A DNA stretch of 64,000 nt from Actinocorallia herbida (GTDB lineage Bacteria; Actinomycetota; Actinomycetes; Streptosporangiales; Streptosporangiaceae). The position numbers and the translations under genes were made by a program. The notes beneath the pieces are model-generated. The model saw only the letters and a program-made list of their open reading frames with translations. It had not been told where the DNA came from and searched no databases. Where the stretch lies: the NCBI RefSeq assembly GCF_003751225.1, contig NZ_RJKE01000001.1:2976001-3040000 (forward strand). Direction: 5' to 3'. This document shows positions 56,416 to 64,000 of the stretch, piece after piece (the first letter of the stretch is position 1; each line of letters begins with the position of its first letter).

Positions 56416-57693
56416 GTGAGCGTGCGGTCCAGCGCAGAAACCGTCGCCTCCTCCTCCGGACCGGGAAAGGCGGGCGCCGCGTTCGTCGGCCCGCTCGTCC
56501 TCGCGCAGTTCGGGGTCTACCTGGCGTTCATCACGCCGCTGGCGATCTCCCTGTCCATCCGGGTGGCCCAGATCGCACCGGGCAAGGTCGAGTACCTCGG
56601 CTACATCACCGGCAGCGGGGCCCTCGTCACCGTGCTGGCCGGGCCGCTGCTCGGCGCGCTCAGCGACCGGACCCGGTGCCGGTTCGGGCGGCGGCGGCCG
56701 TTCGTCGTCGGCGGGGCCGCGGTCGGCGTCGCGGGGCTCGTCGTCATGGCGCTGGCGCCCGGCGTCGGCGTCCTCGGGCTCGGCTGGGTGCTCGCCGCGC
56801 TCGGCTGGCAGCAGGCGCTGACCAAGCTCGTCGTCGTGCAGGCCGACCTGCTGCCGCCCGCGCAGCGCGGCAGGGTCGCGGGGCTCGGCGGCTTCGCCAC
56901 CATGGCCGCGCCGTTCGTGGGCGTCTCGCTGGCGAACGCGGTGAAGGGCGACCCGCTGCCCCTGCTCGTCCTGCCGGGCGTGATCGGCGCCGCCGCGGTG
57001 CTCCTGTTCGCCCTGATGTGCGGGGAGCCCGACAGCCGCGGGCTGCCCGCGCCACCGCCTTTGACGGCGGGCGCCGTGTTCCGGTCGTACCTGTGGGACT
57101 GCCGCAGGCACCGCGACTTCACGCTCGTGTGGCTCGGGCGTTTCGCGTTCTACTTCGGCCTGACCCTCGTCACCACCTTCACCGCGTTCTTCTTCGCGGC
57201 CCGGCTCGCCGTGCCCGTCCCCGAGGCCGCGGGGACCCTCGCGGCGCTCGCCGGAGCGGGCGCCGCCGCGACCGCCGCGGGATCGCTGGGCGGCGGGTTC
57301 CTCTCCGACCGGCTCGGCCGCCGCCGCGTCTTCGTCCTGCTCTCCGGCACGCTCTACGCCGCGGGCGCGGCCACCATGGCCCTTTCGACGGGCCTCGCGC
57401 CGCTGGTGACCGGGTCGCTCATCTGCGCGTTCGGGCTCGGCCTGTTCTCCGCCGTCGACCAGGCCCTCGCCCTCGACGTCCTGCCCGAGCGGGCCACCGA
57501 CGCGGGCCGCTACACCGCGATCCTCCAGTTCGCCACGTCCATCCCGCACTCGGCGGCCCCGGCCGCGGCGCCGCTGCTCCTGAACCTCGCGGTGGACGGC
57601 ACGGCGAAGAACTACACGCTGCTCTACCTCGTCGCCGGGGCGGCCACCCTCATCGGCGGCCTCATCGCCCTCCGCGTCCGCTCGGCCCGGTGA
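56416..57693 (+). CDS. MFS/GPH-like transporter
   Basis: A 425-residue integral membrane transporter with about 12 helices. The loop motif SDRTRCRFGRRRPFVVGG (about 87-104) is typical of GPH/SUC-like sugar symporters and of a wide actinobacterial MFS group; LSDRLGRRRVFVL near residue 310 is the repeat in the second half. Start GTG 56416 with GGGGG upstream; an ATG at 56371 is possible. The substrate may be a sugar or glycoside; no glycosidase is adjacent. Confidence 0.82.
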   Translation: MSVRSSAETVASSSGPGKAGAAFVGPLVLAQFGVYLAFITPLAISLSIRVAQIAPGKVEYLGYITGSGALVTVLAGPLLGALSDRTRCRFGRRRPFVVGGAAVGVAGLVVMALAPGVGVLGLGWVLAALGWQQALTKLVVVQADLLPPAQRGRVAGLGGFATMAAPFVGVSLANAVKGDPLPLLVLPGVIGAAAVLLFALMCGEPDSRGLPAPPPLTAGAVFRSYLWDCRRHRDFTLVWLGRFAFYFGLTLVTTFTAFFFAARLAVPVPEAAGTLAALAGAGAAATAAGSLGGGFLSDRLGRRRVFVLLSGTLYAAGAATMALSTGLAPLVTGSLICAFGLGLFSAVDQALALDVLPERATDAGRYTAILQFATSIPHSAAPAAAPLLLNLAVDGTAKNYTLLYLVAGAATLIGGLIALRVRSAR

Positions 57694-57774
57694 CCCGCGG
57701 AACTGGAGATCAATCGTTATCCGGACGGGTCTGGATGATCTTCGTCGGGTCCGGGCGATCACTACTATTTCCGG

Positions 57775-59031
57775 ATGATCACCGCACGACGATGGGCGGC
57801 CGGTCTGCTCGGCGCGCTCATCGCAGTGGCGACGCCGGGCGCGGCCGTCGCCGACGAGACCCCCGCCAAAGAACCGCCGCGCGTGGAGCTGGTGCTGGAC
57901 TCCAGCGGCTCGATGCGCGCCGCCGACATCGAAGGACGCACCAGGATGTCGGTCGCCAAGCAGGCGTTCAACGACGTCGTGGACGCGCTGCCGGCCGAGA
58001 CGAACCTCGGCATCAGGCTGCTCGGCGCCCAGCACCGCTTCCCCGGCAGCCCCAAGTCCGTCGGGTGCAAGGACACCAACCTGCTGTTCCCCGTCGGCGT
58101 CGTCGACAAGGTCGAGGCCAAGACCGCGATCGCCACGCTCGCCCCGACCGGCTGGACCCCGATCGGCCGGGCGCTGCGCGCCGCCGCCAAGGACCTCGGG
58201 ACCGGCGAGACGACCCGCCGGATCGTCCTCATCACCGACGGCGAGGACTCCTGCGGGCTCCCCGACCCCTGCGACGTCGCGCGCGAGCTCGCCGCGCAGG
58301 GCACCCACCTCGTCATCGACACCCTCGGCCTCTCCCTGGACGCCAAGGTGCGGCAGCAGCTCTCCTGCATCGCCGAGGCCACCGGCGGCACCTACACCGC
58401 GATCACCGGCCAGGCGCAGCTCACCGACCGGCTCAACCAGCTCATCGACCGGGCTGAGGCCACCTACCAGGAGGCGCCCCTGCACGTCGCGGGGACCGAG
58501 GGCTGCGCCACCGCGCCCGTGCTCGGTCCGGGCGTCTACAGCGACCGGGAGGAGATCGGCGAGCACCGCTGGTACCGGGTACGGCTCGCCCCCGGGCGGG
58601 AGCTGCGCGCCTCGGTCAGCCTCTCGCTCGACCGGCGTCTCAACCGGGACTACGGGGTGCTGCTCCGCGCGACCGCGAGCGGTGGCCGCGAACTCGTCCG
58701 GGGCTCGGACGCGGGCAGCGGCAGGACCGACGTGCAGTCGGCCGGCCTGCGCTGGTCCGACGGCCGCTCGGCCGACGATGAGGACGCCGAGCCGCGGACC
58801 GTCTGCCTCGTGGTGAGCAACTCCTTCGCCGCTCCGTCGGGTGTCCGGACGTCCCCCGGGATGCCGCTGGAACTGACCGTCGACCTTGTCGCGGCCTCGC
58901 CGGACCCCGGTGAGCCCGTCCTCGGCAAGGGCTGGGCCCTGCTCGGCGTGCTCGCCCTCGCGGGCCTGGTCGCCGGGCTGCTCCTGGGCTGGCTGGCCCG
59001 CTGGCGGATCTCGATCTGGAGGGAGAAGTGA
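57775..59031 (+). CDS. Exported VWA-domain protein with C-terminal membrane anchor
   Basis: A 418-residue envelope protein. Signal peptide (AAGLLGALIAVATPGAAVA, cleavage near residue 27), then a von Willebrand factor A domain: MIDAS DSSGS at 42-46, TGWTPIG (Thr) and VLITDGEDSC (Asp), so metal-dependent ligand binding is intact. A beta-rich part (about 240-380) follows, and a C-terminal helix (LGVLALAGLVAGLLLGWLA) anchors it with a short basic tail. The stop overlaps the next start (TGATG). The two probably form a surface complex. The ligand is unknown. Confidence 0.87.
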   Translation: MITARRWAAGLLGALIAVATPGAAVADETPAKEPPRVELVLDSSGSMRAADIEGRTRMSVAKQAFNDVVDALPAETNLGIRLLGAQHRFPGSPKSVGCKDTNLLFPVGVVDKVEAKTAIATLAPTGWTPIGRALRAAAKDLGTGETTRRIVLITDGEDSCGLPDPCDVARELAAQGTHLVIDTLGLSLDAKVRQQLSCIAEATGGTYTAITGQAQLTDRLNQLIDRAEATYQEAPLHVAGTEGCATAPVLGPGVYSDREEIGEHRWYRVRLAPGRELRASVSLSLDRRLNRDYGVLLRATASGGRELVRGSDAGSGRTDVQSAGLRWSDGRSADDEDAEPRTVCLVVSNSFAAPSGVRTSPGMPLELTVDLVAASPDPGEPVLGKGWALLGVLALAGLVAGLLLGWLARWRISIWREK

Positions 59032-59834
59032 TGCGCGCACGCCTGATCCTCGCCTTCGCCGCCGGGGCCGTTCTCGCCTCGTCGGCGCCGTTCCCGGCCG
59101 CGGCCGACGAGAAGGACGAGACGGTTCCGCAGCTCGAGGTGAAGACCGCGGGACCGTCGTTCCTCAGCGCCACGGAGATCGCGCCGGGCAACCTCGTCCG
59201 GGTCCCCGCGACGACGGGCGACTACCTGTACTGGTCGTTCGCCGCGGCGGCGGGGGAGACCCACAAGGTCGCCGTGAAGGTCACGCTGCCGCCCGCGGCG
59301 CAGCGGCACGGCGCGATGACGTGGACGCTCGACGTCTTCGACGGCCTGCGCCGCCGCCAGTCCTGCACGGCGGGCGCGCAGACCGCGACCACCAAGGGCG
59401 GTGAGGCCGATGTCGCGGTCGGCTGCACGCTGCGCCGCGTCCGGTCCTGGGCCGACCCGTGGTCGGCCGACCCGCTGCCCGGCACGTACTATCTGCGGCT
59501 GTCGGCCTCCGGGCTGCCCGAGCGCGACCTCGGCCGGCCCGTCCAGGCCGAGGTGGAGCTGACCGTCAAGGAGGGCGCGGCGCAGCCCGCAGGGGCGCGC
59601 ATGGAGGCGCCGCTCTCCCCGCCGGTCAACGCGGGCACGACCCTGGCGCCCGACGCCACGCCGACGGTGAGCGCCCTGGACTCCGCGCCGAAGCCCACGG
59701 CCAAGGCCGAGAGCTGGTTCAGCCGGCTCACCGGTCGCTGGACCTGGACGATCGTCGGCGGGGTCGTCGCGGCCCTGATGGGCGTGCTCGGCTACACCCT
59801 CACCCGCCACCCGCGCCGCTGGTTCGGCCGCTGA
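59031..59834 (+). CDS. Exported membrane-anchored protein, partner of the VWA protein
   Basis: A 267-residue protein: signal peptide (LILAFAAGAVLASSAPFPAAA), a beta-rich extracellular domain with two cysteines (SCTAG and VGCTL), a Pro/Ala/Thr-rich stalk (about 185-225), and a C-terminal membrane helix (TWTIVGGVVAALMGVLGYTL) with a basic end. It has the same architecture as the C-terminal half of the upstream VWA protein. GGGAGAAG precedes ATG 59031. I do not recognise a named family; coupling by overlap implies joint function. Followed by a perfect 15-bp hairpin. Confidence 0.72.
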   Translation: MRARLILAFAAGAVLASSAPFPAAADEKDETVPQLEVKTAGPSFLSATEIAPGNLVRVPATTGDYLYWSFAAAAGETHKVAVKVTLPPAAQRHGAMTWTLDVFDGLRRRQSCTAGAQTATTKGGEADVAVGCTLRRVRSWADPWSADPLPGTYYLRLSASGLPERDLGRPVQAEVELTVKEGAAQPAGARMEAPLSPPVNAGTTLAPDATPTVSALDSAPKPTAKAESWFSRLTGRWTWTIVGGVVAALMGVLGYTLTRHPRRWFGR

Positions 59835-59838
59835 CCCA

Positions 59839-59873
59839 CCGCCCCGCCGGGACTCCGCGTCCCGGCGGGGCGG
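59839..59873 (+). terminator. Perfect 15-bp hairpin after the VWA operon
   Basis: CCGCCCCGCCGGGAC (59839-59853) is exactly complementary to GTCCCGGCGGGGCGG (59859-59873) with a 5-base loop, four bases after the stop at 59834. There is no T-tract, but stem strength and position make it the likely end of the VWA operon. Confidence 0.75.
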
Positions 59874-59909
59874 GGCTCCCGGCGCGCCCGCGGGCGTGAG
59901 AATGAGCGG

Positions 59910-60401
59910 ATGAGAGTCGTCGCGATCTCCGACACGCACGCCCCACGGCGCTGGAAGGCGTGCCCGCCCGCCGTCGCCGCGCACCTGCGGGAGGCCGACG
60001 TGATCCTGCACGCGGGCGACGTCTGCACGGCCGCGGTGCTGGAGGAACTGTCGGCGTTCGCCCCGGTGCACGTGGTCCTCGGGAACAACGACGGGCCCGA
60101 CGTCGCCGCCTGGGGCGCGCCGGAACGCCTGGAGATCGAGCTCGACGGCCTGCGCGTCGGCATGATCCACGACAGCGGACCCTCCGCCCGGCGGCACGCC
60201 AGGCTCCGTCGCGCCTTCCCCGACGCGGACCTGGTCGTCTTCGGGCACTCGCACATCCCCTGGAACGAGTCCGCCGACGGCCTCCGCGCGCTCAATCCGG
60301 GCTCGCCCACCGACCGCCGCCGCCAACCCCACGGCACCCTCGGCCTCCTCACGATCGAGGCCGGGCGCCTCCTCTCCGCCGAGATCGTCAACGTGACCTG
60401 A
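59910..60401 (+). CDS. YfcE/MJ0936-type metallophosphoesterase
   Basis: A 163-residue calcineurin-like phosphodiesterase with the full metal site: ISDTHAP (Asp, His), HAGDV (Asp), GNND (Asn, Asp), MIHDSG (His) and FGHSHIPW (His, His). It hydrolyses small phosphodiesters in the cytoplasm with two divalent metals. The length matches the family. It is separate from the decayed, different-type remnant at 38766. Convergent with the DUF1963-like gene. Confidence 0.9.
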   Translation: MRVVAISDTHAPRRWKACPPAVAAHLREADVILHAGDVCTAAVLEELSAFAPVHVVLGNNDGPDVAAWGAPERLEIELDGLRVGMIHDSGPSARRHARLRRAFPDADLVVFGHSHIPWNESADGLRALNPGSPTDRRRQPHGTLGLLTIEAGRLLSAEIVNVT

Positions 60402-60412
60402 GCACCGGGCAC

Positions 60413-61420
60413 CTACTGCATGAACGTCAGCGGCGGGTGGTCCGGGGTCGCGGCGCAGCGGTAGACCTGGAGCGTGTAGCCGCGGCCGATCTCCACCATG
60501 GTGGCGCTGTCCGCCGTGATGAAGGGGGCGGGCTCCGCCGAGGCGTCCTCCAGCGGGAACCAGCTCCTGCTCTCGCCGTCGTACTCCCGGCCCTCGATGG
60601 TGAGCAGCGCCTCCACCGGCCCTCCGCACGCGCCGCACCTCAGCTCGGCGGGCTCGGGTGGGTCGAGGAAGGTCCAGGGGTGCGGCCAGCCGCCCACCTT
60701 CCAGCCCGGCGCGGTCGAGAGATCACCGCGATAGCTCAGGCCCCGGTCGACGGCCCAGGAATGGACGGCCTTGGCGAGTTCCCCGTCGAGTTCGTGCGCG
60801 GGAGGGTACTCGCGGACCCGCTCCGGATGCAGGACGCACCGCTCCGGCACATAGTCGTCCGAGCCGACGAACGCGGGCACCGGGGGACGGGTCAGGACCT
60901 CTCCGACGTCGGCGGACCGCCGCCAGCGCAGCCGCACCGCCGAGGACAGCTCCATGACCTCGTTGAACGGGCACCACAACACCTGGAGCAGGTCCGTGCC
61001 TTCCGGGCACGGCAGGTCCGGGACATCCCTCGCGTAGAACTGGGCGACCGCGAGCAGCGGCAAGGGACCGGCGGGCAAGGACGACGGCTCGTAGCCGGCC
61101 TGGACGCGGTCGATGACCGCCTGCTCCTCGGGGGTCAGGAGGTTCGCGCGCGGTGCGCGCGGGCGGGCCCAGGCCTCGGTGAGGATGCGGCGCCGGGTGC
61201 GGACGTCCTCGACCGTCGTCAGCCCGAACACCTCGTGTCCGTCGCCGCAGACCGGCCACGGCTCGTCGGCGGGCCACAGCAGCGGACCGCCGACCGAACT
61301 GTCGTGCACGGTCGGCGCGCCGGTGCGCGGGTGCAGCCGGGTGGCGGTCCTGGCCAGCGCGGCGAGCTCGGGGAACGCCGCGGCGGGATCGACCGGGCGC
61401 GGCGGCGTGGTGCGGGTCAT
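60413..61420 (-). CDS. DUF1963 (YwqG)-like protein
   Basis: A 335-residue soluble protein. GGPLLWPADEPWPVC near residue 44, then LPLLAVAQFYARDVPDLPCPEGTDLLQVLWCPF in the middle, form the DUF1963/YwqG pattern. A CGACGGP knuckle near residue 270 with LRCGAC may bind a metal. Proteins of this type are often linked to toxin immunity or contact systems, but no toxin is adjacent here. ATG 61420 start. Function unknown. Confidence 0.7.
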   Translation of the reverse strand: MTRTTPPRPVDPAAAFPELAALARTATRLHPRTGAPTVHDSSVGGPLLWPADEPWPVCGDGHEVFGLTTVEDVRTRRRILTEAWARPRAPRANLLTPEEQAVIDRVQAGYEPSSLPAGPLPLLAVAQFYARDVPDLPCPEGTDLLQVLWCPFNEVMELSSAVRLRWRRSADVGEVLTRPPVPAFVGSDDYVPERCVLHPERVREYPPAHELDGELAKAVHSWAVDRGLSYRGDLSTAPGWKVGGWPHPWTFLDPPEPAELRCGACGGPVEALLTIEGREYDGESRSWFPLEDASAEPAPFITADSATMVEIGRGYTLQVYRCAATPDHPPLTFMQ

Positions 61421-61510
61421 CTCTCCCCCTCTGATCGGCCGCGATCAACGTCGAGCCGCAGTCAACCAGGCGGCACCGACAGAACGCTCGCCGTTCCGGC
61501 CGGGCGGAGG

Positions 61511-62365
61511 TCAGGTGTTGTAGGTGAGGAAGCCGCGGACGGCGTCGGTGAAGGCGTCGGGCTCGTCGGACAGGATGCTGTGGCCGCTGTGCTCGAACAG
61601 GCGCAGGTCCGCGCCGGGGATGCCGCGGGCGATCTCGGCGGAGAACTCCGGCGCGCAGATCCAGTCGTGGAGGGCGCCGATCACCAGCGTCGGCGCGGTG
61701 ATGCGGGGCAGGTCGGCGGTGACGTCGTAGCCGCGCAGGAAGCCCGCGAACCCCTCGTTGAGCGCGTCGGGGCTGAGGATGCGGCGTTTCTTCCTGGCCT
61801 CGGCGAGGTCGTAGGTGCGGGAGTAGAGGGGGCCGAGGATCTCGAAGTACTCGCGGAGCTGGTCCTCGCTCTCGAAGGTGCCCGTCCAGAGCGGTTCCGC
61901 GGCGGCCCGCTGCGCCGGCGTGCCGCGCTCGGCGAGGATCTCCCGGGCGCGGGGGAGGAAGCGGTGGCTTGCCGTCGTGGCGACCGCGATCAGATGGGAA
62001 AGGTGCTCGCCGTACCGGGCGGCGTAGGAGAGGGCGACCATGCCGCCGTAGGAGGCGCCGAGCAGAGCGATCTTCTCCAGGCCGAGGTGAAGGCGGAGCG
62101 CCTCCAGATCCTCGACGTTGTTCTCCAGCGTGTAGGTCTCGCGGGGGCCGCGCGCGGAGCGGCCGCTCCCGCGATGGTCCAGGTAGACGATCTGCGCCTT
62201 GTCGGCGAGCCGGGAGAGCACCGGCTTGTAGGCGCTGTGTTCGCCTCCCGGGCCGCCGTGCAGCGCGATCAGGACGGGCTTCTCCCGCATCTCGCCCTTG
62301 TAGTGGACGAGCCCGGCACCTTCAACGTCGAAATACAGACTCGTGTCACGGACCCGCGCGTACAT
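61511..62365 (-). CDS. Alpha/beta hydrolase, proline iminopeptidase-like
   Basis: A 284-residue alpha/beta hydrolase. Oxyanion segment LIALHGGPGGEHS, strand YLDHRGSGRSARGP, nucleophile GASYGGMVALSYAARY, acid in VIGALHDWICAPE, and His in FEHSGHSI. The HGGPG and DHRGSGRS motifs are those of prolyl aminopeptidases and related hydrolases. Cytoplasmic; substrate may be a peptide or an ester. Same strand as the decarboxylase and close to it (93 bases), so possibly co-transcribed. Confidence 0.88.
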   Translation of the reverse strand: MYARVRDTSLYFDVEGAGLVHYKGEMREKPVLIALHGGPGGEHSAYKPVLSRLADKAQIVYLDHRGSGRSARGPRETYTLENNVEDLEALRLHLGLEKIALLGASYGGMVALSYAARYGEHLSHLIAVATTASHRFLPRAREILAERGTPAQRAAAEPLWTGTFESEDQLREYFEILGPLYSRTYDLAEARKKRRILSPDALNEGFAGFLRGYDVTADLPRITAPTLVIGALHDWICAPEFSAEIARGIPGADLRLFEHSGHSILSDEPDAFTDAVRGFLTYNT

Positions 62366-62458
62366 CGGCCGCCCCTCGGTGCTCAGAAGACTCTTCGTTG
62401 TCTACCGCACCGGGTCCCGTCCCGCCTAGTGCGCTTCCCACCGGCCGGGACGGGCTCG

Positions 62459-63910
62459 TCAGCCGGAGGAGCCGCCGAGGCGCGCGGCGAGGGCGGGGCC
62501 CAGTTCGCGGAGCACGTCGAGGAGGAGGTCCACGTCGTCCGTCGTGGTGCGCCAGTTGACGATGGCCGGACGGAAGACCTTCCTTCCCCGGTAGGTCGAC
62601 GTACCGGCGTACACCCTTCCGTCGGCCAGGAGAGCCTCTCCCAGAAGGGCGTTGAGCTCGTCCAGCCTGTCGTCGGGGACGCCCGGCGGGCGGTAGCGGA
62701 AGCACACGATGGACAGGCGGACCGGCGCGCGCAGCTCGAGGTCGGGGGCCTCCTCGATCCGCCGGCCCAGGTGGGCGGCGATGTCGAGATGCCGCTCGAC
62801 CATCGCGCGGTGCCCTTCCCGGCCGTAGGCGCGCAGCGTGGCCCAGATCGGAAGCGCGCGCGCTCGGCGTGACGACTCCGGACCCAGGACGTTGTAGTCG
62901 ACCTGCCCGCCCGCGGCCTCCGGCAGGTACGAGACGCCCCAGCCGCCGAAGGCGCGGGACGGGAAGGCCGCGTCGCGGACGAAGGAGAAACCGCTCTCGT
63001 AGGGCACGTTGAGCCATTTGTGCCCGTCGGCGGTGACGGAGTCGGCGCGCGCCACGCCGTCGGTCAGGTGCGCGGTGCGGGGAGAGAGCGCGGCGAACAG
63101 GCCGAAGGCCCCGTCCACGTGCAGCCAGCAGCCGTAGCGGTCGCGCAGGTCGGCGAGCGCGCCGATCGGGTCGGAGTCGCCGCTGTGCACCTCGCCGACA
63201 TTGCCGACGAGGATCGCCGGGGCGCCGTCGAGGTCGGCGAGGGCGCCCTCCAGGGCGGCGAGGTCGAGCGCGCCCGTGTCGTCGCGAGAGAAGGTGCGAA
63301 GGGTGTCCCGGCCGTGGCCGAGGATCTGGAGCGCCTTGCGGGTGCTCGGATGCACCAGGCCGCTGCTGAACACGGGCATCGGCGGCAGCCCCGCGAGGCC
63401 CTGGGAGGCGACGTCGGCCCCGTGCCGCTCGGCCCACCACGTCCGCGCGCACGCCAGGCCCGTCACGTGCGCGAGCGTCGCGCTGGGCGTGAGCACCCCG
63501 CCGAACGAGGCGGGCAGCCCGAACAGGTCCTTCAGCCATCGCAGGACCGTCGTCTCCATGTGGGCGGCCAGCGGGGAGGACACCCACAGCCCGCTGACCT
63601 GGTCGAGGAGCGAGGCGGTCCAGTCCGCGGCCATCGCCGCGGGCGTGGCGCCGCCGACGACCAGATGGAAGAACCGCGGACCCGAGGAATGGGTCGCGGC
63701 CCGGGTGCCGATCCCGAGCAGCCTCTCGATGCTCTCCGGCCCGCCCTCCCCCTCGTCGGGTAGCGGCCCGTCGAGTTCCGCGAGCAGTCCGTCCACCGAC
63801 CTGTCGTGCACCTTGCGATCGCCCAGGCCGTCGAGATAGGGCCCGGCGGCCCGGAGGACGAGTTCGAGCGGCGTGGCGGCACCGGCGATTTCGGAGAGCG
63901 GATCACCCAT
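62459..63910 (-). CDS. PLP-dependent group II decarboxylase
   Basis: A 483-residue group II amino acid decarboxylase-like enzyme. PLP site: Lys298 in TADGHKWL, Asp266 in LHVDGAFG, His186 near FSSGLVHPSTRKA; N-terminal part PRFFHLVVGGATPAAMAADW fits the family. It decarboxylates an aromatic or acidic amino acid, giving an amine, or performs a related reaction. The start ATG 63910 overlaps the stop of the gene at the right edge by eight bases, so they are translated together. No amine oxidase is in view. Confidence 0.88.
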   Translation of the reverse strand: MGDPLSEIAGAATPLELVLRAAGPYLDGLGDRKVHDRSVDGLLAELDGPLPDEGEGGPESIERLLGIGTRAATHSSGPRFFHLVVGGATPAAMAADWTASLLDQVSGLWVSSPLAAHMETTVLRWLKDLFGLPASFGGVLTPSATLAHVTGLACARTWWAERHGADVASQGLAGLPPMPVFSSGLVHPSTRKALQILGHGRDTLRTFSRDDTGALDLAALEGALADLDGAPAILVGNVGEVHSGDSDPIGALADLRDRYGCWLHVDGAFGLFAALSPRTAHLTDGVARADSVTADGHKWLNVPYESGFSFVRDAAFPSRAFGGWGVSYLPEAAGGQVDYNVLGPESSRRARALPIWATLRAYGREGHRAMVERHLDIAAHLGRRIEEAPDLELRAPVRLSIVCFRYRPPGVPDDRLDELNALLGEALLADGRVYAGTSTYRGRKVFRPAIVNWRTTTDDVDLLLDVLRELGPALAARLGGSSG

Positions 63911-64000
63911 GCCGCAAGTGATACATCATCGCGCGCAGCACGTCGACGCCGTGGCCGGGGACGCCGTCGGGATCGGCGGCCGCGCCGCCTCGGCCGAGCC
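63903..64000 (-). CDS. C-terminal end of an upstream gene, edge-truncated
   Basis: A minus-strand frame enters from the right edge and ends at TGA 63903-63905, with the final residues VDVLRAMMYHLRHG. Its stop overlaps the decarboxylase start by eight bases (ATGGGTGA), the kind of overlap expected of co-translated genes. Only about 32 residues are visible and no family can be named. Confidence 0.4.
   Translation of the reverse strand, partial: LGRGGAAADPDGVPGHGVDVLRAMMYHLRHG

Noticed and set aside
1-64000. Large polyketide or non-ribosomal peptide cluster, mobile element or prophage
   Set aside because: Two P450s, ligases and SDRs first suggested a biosynthetic cluster, but there are no KS, AT, ACP or condensation domains, and no transposase, integrase, attachment-site duplication or phage gene was seen.

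Overview
The window is high-GC chromosomal DNA from a filamentous-type actinomycete. Codons end overwhelmingly in G or C, GTG and TTG starts are common, and ATGA/GTGA stop-start overlaps link operon genes. Gene content also fits: F420/luciferase-like monooxygenases, an NDMA-type alcohol dehydrogenase, an MshD-like double acetyltransferase, the DUF6230/DUF6114 pair and many TetR regulators. A family such as Thermomonosporaceae/Streptosporangiales would fit, but this is an inference from gene style, not a species call. No rRNA, tRNA, CRISPR array, IS element or phage gene was recognised.

Region 1 (1-7.1 kb) and region 2 (17.8-31.5 kb) look like two arms of one CoA-dependent catabolic system. 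Together they hold two Rieske oxygenases, a P450cam-like P450, two acyl/aryl-CoA ligases, a CaiB-type CoA-transferase homologue, an enoyl-CoA hydratase, an acyl-CoA dehydrogenase, two SDR/ADH-type dehydrogenases, two aldehyde dehydrogenases, a DUF35 + Cys-less thiolase pair (as in sterol side-chain retro-aldolases) and LLM oxidoreductases. A shared palindromic element, core CTAAnGGCTTTAG, occurs in four intergenic regions (about 1058, 3684, 19011 and 21137). It is the best evidence that the arms form one regulon; the TetR gene at 1149 is the nearest candidate regulator. The substrate is unknown; a hydrophobic cyclic, terpenoid or aromatic carboxylate is plausible.

Between and after these arms (7.2-17.8 kb and 31.6-46 kb) lie ordinary accessory genes: an MFS exporter, ADP-ribosylglycohydrolase, RibD/DHFR-like reductase, HxlR/aldo-keto reductase pair, XRE regulator, SDR, a secreted FG-GAP protein, a PucR-type regulator, a DUF4232 lipoprotein, PfkB kinase plus cREC receiver, FhuF-like protein, truncated haemoglobin, an esterase/MarR pair, a secreted GDSL hydrolase, a NarL-type two-component system and an AlkD-like repair protein. 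Around 38.77-39.1 kb there is a decayed metallophosphoesterase tail next to two adjacent arrays of 7-bp tandem repeats.

Region 3 (45.5-56 kb) is a second catabolic/isoprenoid-flavoured block: APH-like kinase, TetR, P450, AtuA-like protein, TetR, acyl-CoA dehydrogenase, and a 751-residue fusion of a CrtC/AttH-type lipocalin domain with a trans-polyprenyl diphosphate synthase. The fusion gene is divergent from the DUF6230/DUF6114 envelope pair. The right end (56-64 kb) carries an MFS transporter, a VWA-domain membrane protein with its coupled partner, a YfcE-type phosphodiesterase, a DUF1963-like protein, an alpha/beta hydrolase and a PLP decarboxylase.

The points most worth following are the four-site operator and the prenyl synthase-lipocalin fusion. 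Next come several enzymes that keep their fold but lack the textbook catalytic residue: the thiolase without its Cys, the CoA-transferase with Met at the Asp position, and the P450cam-like enzyme with His in place of the I-helix Asp.
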